NCBI GenBank assembly: GCA_016293845.1
Contig: JAEDDH010000038.1
Coordinates: 1 to 15,945, forward strand
Direction: 5' to 3'
Source: Bacteroidales bacterium
GTDB taxonomy: Bacteria; Bacteroidota; Bacteroidia; Bacteroidales; UBA3824
DNA: 15,945 nucleotides
The translations under genes were made by a program, and so were the position numbers. Positions 12,727-15,945 of this stretch are shown here, in pieces (the first letter of the stretch is position 1; each line of letters starts with the position of its first letter). The notes under the pieces were generated by a model. That model did no database searches. It worked only from the letters and a program-made list of their open reading frames with translations, and was not told where the DNA came from.

Positions 12727-15700
12727 AAAACGCAAAAAACATCTCGCCCTTTACCGTAATTGTTGCCGCTATATGCTTGTCGCTTATAGGGTTTGCGTTT
12801 TTGCCATATTTGCCGTTGAAACTCCAACCTTCGGAAAAAATGCCTGTTATTTCGGTATATTTTTCAATGAACGGAGCCACAAGCAAGGTGGTGGAATCTG
12901 AGGTTACAAGTCGTTTGGAGGCTATGTTTGCACGAATGATCGGCGTTGAAGATATTCAATCGTCGTCGCAAAACGGCGGTGGGCGCATTACGCTGCGTTT
13001 AGATAAGCATACCGACATCGACGCTGCCCGTTTTGAGGTTTCTACGCTTATCCGTCAGGTTTGGAGCGATTTGCCACAAGGTGTATCTTATCCGTCGATT
13101 TATACGCAGAGTGCCGCCGACGATTCACAAGGTCCTTTTCTATCTTATACCGTCAACGCCCTTCTGCCGCCGTCGGAAATTTTGCAAACTGCTGAAAATG
13201 TGTTTCAAACGGGCTTTGCCGAGATTGGCGAAATCACTAAGGTAGAAATCACTGGCGCCGAACGCAAAATCCGCCGTTTGGAATACGATTCCGAACTGTT
13301 GCAACGTCTTGGAATTTCCGAAATGGATATTCAGTCGGCTATTTCTAACTATCGTAATCACAAGAATATAGGCAAGTATACGCTAAGCACCAACGTTGCC
13401 GACACGGTGTTTAATCTCGATGATATTTATCTGCCCTTGCCCGATTCGTCGCTCGTATGTCTCAATCGCCTTGTTAAGATGACCATCACCGACGCACCGC
13501 CTACTTATGTGCGCCGTATCAATGGGTTAAACTCTATTTACCTTTCGCTCTACGCCTCAGAATCTGCCAACCAAATAGAACTCCAAAAAAAGGCTGTTGC
13601 CAAAATTGCCGAACTAAAACGCAAACTGCCTCACGGATACGAACTTAACCTTGCTTACGATGCCACAGAGCGCATTCGCGGCGAATTAGACAAAATTTAT
13701 TTCCGTTCGTCGCTTACGGTGCTTATACTATTGGTTTTCATTTGGTTAACAACTTTTAGTTGGCGACACGTGCTTTTGGTTACTTGCAGCCTTGTGTGCA
13801 ATTTGGCTGTGGCGTGCTTGGTTTATTATCTGCTTGGTGTGGAGTTGCAGTTGTATTCGTTGGCAGGTATCACAATTTCTTTGAATCTTATTATCGACAA
13901 CACCATCATTATGGCAGACCATTGGCGTAGAGAACACAATCTTGCTGCCATTTTGCCTATTGTGGCGGCTACGCTTACCACTGTGGGTGCGCTTTCGGTG
14001 GTGTTTTTCTTAGATGATAAGGTAAAACTAAGCCTCTATGATTTTTCTGTGGTTATTATTGTAAATCTTATAGTTTCGGTTTTTGTGGCTCTTTGGCTTG
14101 TGCCAGCAATTCTCAGTTTGCAGAAACAAAAATCTGTGTTAAAATTTTATAAGTTTAAACTTTTGGTGGCTGTACACCTAAATAGTGTCTATCGTAAGGT
14201 AGTTTACTTTCTTGTTCGTTTTAAAAAAACGGCTCTTTGTATTATGATTTTGGCGTTTGGTATTCCTTTTTTCTTAATGCCAAAAGAAATCAACAATGAA
14301 AGTTTGTGGGCAACGATTTACAACACTGTGTTTGGCTCTAAAATTTACACTGAAAAAATTCGTCCATATACCGATGTTATTTTTGGTGGAACTCTACGCC
14401 TTTTTGCCGAAAAAGTTATGGACGGAAATTATTGGAACAGCGATAATGAGGTGGTGTTGCAAGTTTACGCCACACTTCCCTACGGCACTACTTTTCAACA
14501 GATGGATGTGTTGATTCGCAAAATGGAGAGTTTTTTATCTACTTATAAAGAGATTAAGCAGTTTGAATCGTCGGTGCAGGCTATGCAGGGACATATCAGC
14601 ATACGTTTCAACAAGGATGTGGAGCACGGTGCGTTTCCTTATACCCTCAAATCCAACATTATAAGCAAAGGTTTGCAACTCGGCGGAGGCAGTTGGAGTG
14701 TCTATGGTCTTCAAGATCAGGGATTTTCAAATTCGGTACGCGAAACCACTGGCTCGTATCGCCTCGATATGGCGGGCTACAACTACGAAACCCTTCTGCA
14801 ATGGGCGGATAGCGTTAAAAACCATCTTCTCTCGTTTAAGCGTATCAAAGAGGTGAATATCAACGCCGAGCAGCAGTATTATAAAAATGATTATCAGGAG
14901 TTTCACCTTGTTCCGCGCAAAGATGTGATGGCTCGTCAGGGCATTTCGGCAGAATATCTCTTTTGGCTTCTCCGTCAGACCTTTGTCAACGACCAACGTT
15001 GCGCAACGGTGTGGAACGGCAATGTTTTGGAGGATATTGTAATGTATACGCGACAATCGGAGGAGTACAACCTTTGGTGGCTGCTCAACCATCCCGTGGA
15101 GATTGGCGGACGGCATTATAAGATTTCGGAACTTTGTGAAATCACTAAGCAACAAGCAGCAGACCAAATAGTTAAGAAAAACCAACAATACCAACTTTGC
15201 CTCCAATACGAATATATTGGTTCGTCGGTGATGGGCAGCAAGGTATCTGCCGAGGCTGATTCTATTTACCGCCTGCGTTTGCCTGTGGGCTATTCTATTA
15301 GTTACAACCAATCATATTATTGGTGGCGTCCCAACGAAGCCAAACATTACATTTTGCTTGCCCTCATACTTGCTGTTATAGTGTTTGTTACGGCGGTGTT
15401 GTTTGATTCGTTGCGCTATCCGTTTGCCATAATCGGCATTATTCCTGTGTCGTATATCGGGCTGTTTTTGGCGTTTTACCTCTTTTCTATCAAGTTCGAC
15501 ATCGGCGGATTTGCGGCAATGGTGCTTTTGTGCGGCATCACGGTAAACGCAAGTATCTATATTGTCAACGAATTTAAAAAATACAAGCGGCGAATGAAAC
15601 CCGCAACTGCCTATTTCAAAGCCTTTAACGTAAAAATTGTGCCCATAATGCTCACCGTTCTCAGTACTGCGCTCGGTTTTGTGCCCTTTATAGTTGGTTC

Positions 15701-15848
15701 TGAGGCAGAAGGCTTTTGGTTTCCAATGGCGGTAGGCACCATCGGCGGCTTGGTAATGTCGCTTGTAGGCGTGGTGCTTGTGCTGCCGGTTATGTGCTTG
15801 AAGAAGAAGGATATAGAAACCCAAAAAACTAATACCGCCCCATGCTAA
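12723..15848 (+). CDS. RND efflux inner-membrane permease, second and divergent copy
   Basis: This is a 1041-aa RND permease, only distantly like the first one. TM1 is residues 9-30 followed by LKLQPSEKMPVISVYFSMNG, which matches the start of the first porter domain. The TM clusters lie at about 328-520 and 874-1025, with porter domains between. TM4 reads SLNLIIDNTIIMADH, giving D392-N393 in place of the AcrB Asp pair. TM10 reads CGITVNASIYIVNEF with N942 at the lysine position. At the TM11 position of AcrB R971 there is K971 (VKIVPIMLT), with T978 retained. The relay is thus altered at three points, more than in the first permease. It begins inside the stop of the outer-membrane gene (ATGA). 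It could pair with the first permease in a mixed trimer as MdtB and MdtC do; it may also be a regulatory or less active partner. Confidence 0.85.
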   Translation: MKNAKNISPFTVIVAAICLSLIGFAFLPYLPLKLQPSEKMPVISVYFSMNGATSKVVESEVTSRLEAMFARMIGVEDIQSSSQNGGGRITLRLDKHTDIDAARFEVSTLIRQVWSDLPQGVSYPSIYTQSAADDSQGPFLSYTVNALLPPSEILQTAENVFQTGFAEIGEITKVEITGAERKIRRLEYDSELLQRLGISEMDIQSAISNYRNHKNIGKYTLSTNVADTVFNLDDIYLPLPDSSLVCLNRLVKMTITDAPPTYVRRINGLNSIYLSLYASESANQIELQKKAVAKIAELKRKLPHGYELNLAYDATERIRGELDKIYFRSSLTVLILLVFIWLTTFSWRHVLLVTCSLVCNLAVACLVYYLLGVELQLYSLAGITISLNLIIDNTIIMADHWRREHNLAAILPIVAATLTTVGALSVVFFLDDKVKLSLYDFSVVIIVNLIVSVFVALWLVPAILSLQKQKSVLKFYKFKLLVAVHLNSVYRKVVYFLVRFKKTALCIMILAFGIPFFLMPKEINNESLWATIYNTVFGSKIYTEKIRPYTDVIFGGTLRLFAEKVMDGNYWNSDNEVVLQVYATLPYGTTFQQMDVLIRKMESFLSTYKEIKQFESSVQAMQGHISIRFNKDVEHGAFPYTLKSNIISKGLQLGGGSWSVYGLQDQGFSNSVRETTGSYRLDMAGYNYETLLQWADSVKNHLLSFKRIKEVNINAEQQYYKNDYQEFHLVPRKDVMARQGISAEYLFWLLRQTFVNDQRCATVWNGNVLEDIVMYTRQSEEYNLWWLLNHPVEIGGRHYKISELCEITKQQAADQIVKKNQQYQLCLQYEYIGSSVMGSKVSAEADSIYRLRLPVGYSISYNQSYYWWRPNEAKHYILLALILAVIVFVTAVLFDSLRYPFAIIGIIPVSYIGLFLAFYLFSIKFDIGGFAAMVLLCGITVNASIYIVNEFKKYKRRMKPATAYFKAFNVKIVPIMLTVLSTALGFVPFIVGSEAEGFWFPMAVGTIGGLVMSLVGVVLVLPVMCLKKKDIETQKTNTAPC

Positions 15849-15860
15849 TTAAAACCTTGT

Positions 15861-15886
15861 AAAAAACCACCCCACGTCTCGTGGTG
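15861..15886 (-). terminator. Hairpin with U-tract when read leftward
   Basis: Bases 15870-15876 (CCCCACG) pair with 15880-15886 (CGTGGTG) around a 3-nt loop with one mismatch; the inner 5 bp are perfect. On the - strand the hairpin is followed by six T (complement of 15861-15866), the layout of a rho-independent terminator for transcripts entering from the right. Read rightward there is no U-tract, so it is a poor terminator for the efflux operon, although the structure could still protect the end of its mRNA. Confidence 0.4.
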
Positions 15887-15911
15887 AGCCCCCAAAAAAT
15901 ACCATTTCTGT

Positions 15912-15942
15912 TTTGTAATCTCCGAATTAATCGCTAACTTTG
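15912..15942 (+). promoter_or_regulatory. Canonical Bacteroidetes promoter pointing out of the window
   Basis: TTTG at 15912-15915 and TAACTTTG at 15935-15942 are separated by exactly 19 nt. This matches the established primary sigma-factor consensus of Bacteroidetes, TTTG at -33 and TAnnTTTG at -7. Transcription would start a few bases right of the window edge, so the regulated gene lies outside. It also indicates that the RND operon ends at 15848. Confidence 0.75.
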
Positions 15943-15945
15943 CGA

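Noticed and set aside
14727..15824. Long reverse-strand open frames (194 and 170 codons) opposite the second permease
   Set aside because: They are antisense to a well-supported permease reading frame, are rich in His, Arg and Lys as typical of antisense frames, and show no recognisable domain.
12723..15848. Second permease as a decayed duplicate of the first
   Set aside because: The frame is intact over 1041 codons with all TM clusters and porter domains, and the sequence is too different for a recent duplication.
15870..15886. Hairpin as a rho-independent terminator of the efflux operon
   Set aside because: Read rightward it is followed by G, C and A residues rather than a U-tract; the U-tract lies on the other side.
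1..15945. CRISPR array, tRNA or rRNA genes
   Set aside because: No regularly spaced repeats and no tRNA cloverleaf or rRNA signature were seen on either strand by eye.

Overview
The window looks like chromosomal DNA from a member of the order Bacteroidales (phylum Bacteroidota). The evidence is a secreted peptide precursor of the NVEALA family, a 6-bladed beta-propeller lipoprotein of the type encoded beside such peptides, weak or absent Shine-Dalgarno sequences, and a near-perfect Bacteroidetes promoter (TTTG, 19 nt, TAACTTTG) at the right edge. I cannot name genus or species. All convincing genes are on the + strand.

Left part (1-6973). Bases 1-125 are a GC-rich stretch of uncertain nature, possibly the 3' end of a gene or a dispersed repeat. 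A tightly packed set follows: an NVEALA-type precursor of 119 aa with a four-cysteine C-terminal half; an inverted repeat that may attenuate transcription; a beta-propeller lipoprotein; a membrane-anchored thioredoxin-like protein split by one in-frame TAG; a lipoprotein with a transglutaminase-type papain-like core and a discoidin-like C-terminus; a type I signal peptidase; and a multi-spanning O-antigen-ligase-like (Wzy_C) protein with a TPR-like tail. The first four genes are clearly more AT-rich than everything after about 2480, so the left end may have been acquired separately.

Right part (7131-15848). After a 157-bp gap with a 10-bp direct repeat and possible promoter elements comes an RND efflux operon: lipoprotein adaptor, first inner-membrane permease, TolC-family outer-membrane channel, second permease. 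The last three are translationally coupled or nearly so (11-nt and 4-nt overlaps). Both permeases have Asp-Asn where AcrB has Asp-Asp, and both have Asn where AcrB has its essential TM10 lysine, so their proton coupling probably differs from AcrB. Two unlike permeases in one operon suggest a heteromeric pump in the manner of MdtBC.

Right edge (15849-15945). A hairpin with a U-tract only when read leftward, then a canonical promoter pointing right out of the window.

Working idea (inference): the left set is a peptide-secretion and envelope module in which the small cysteine-rich NVEALA product is the substrate or signal, the S26 peptidase and redox protein are candidates for maturation, and the propeller and transglutaminase lipoproteins act at the cell surface or in the periplasm. 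The RND operon may be an independent neighbour or the export arm; the sequence does not decide this.
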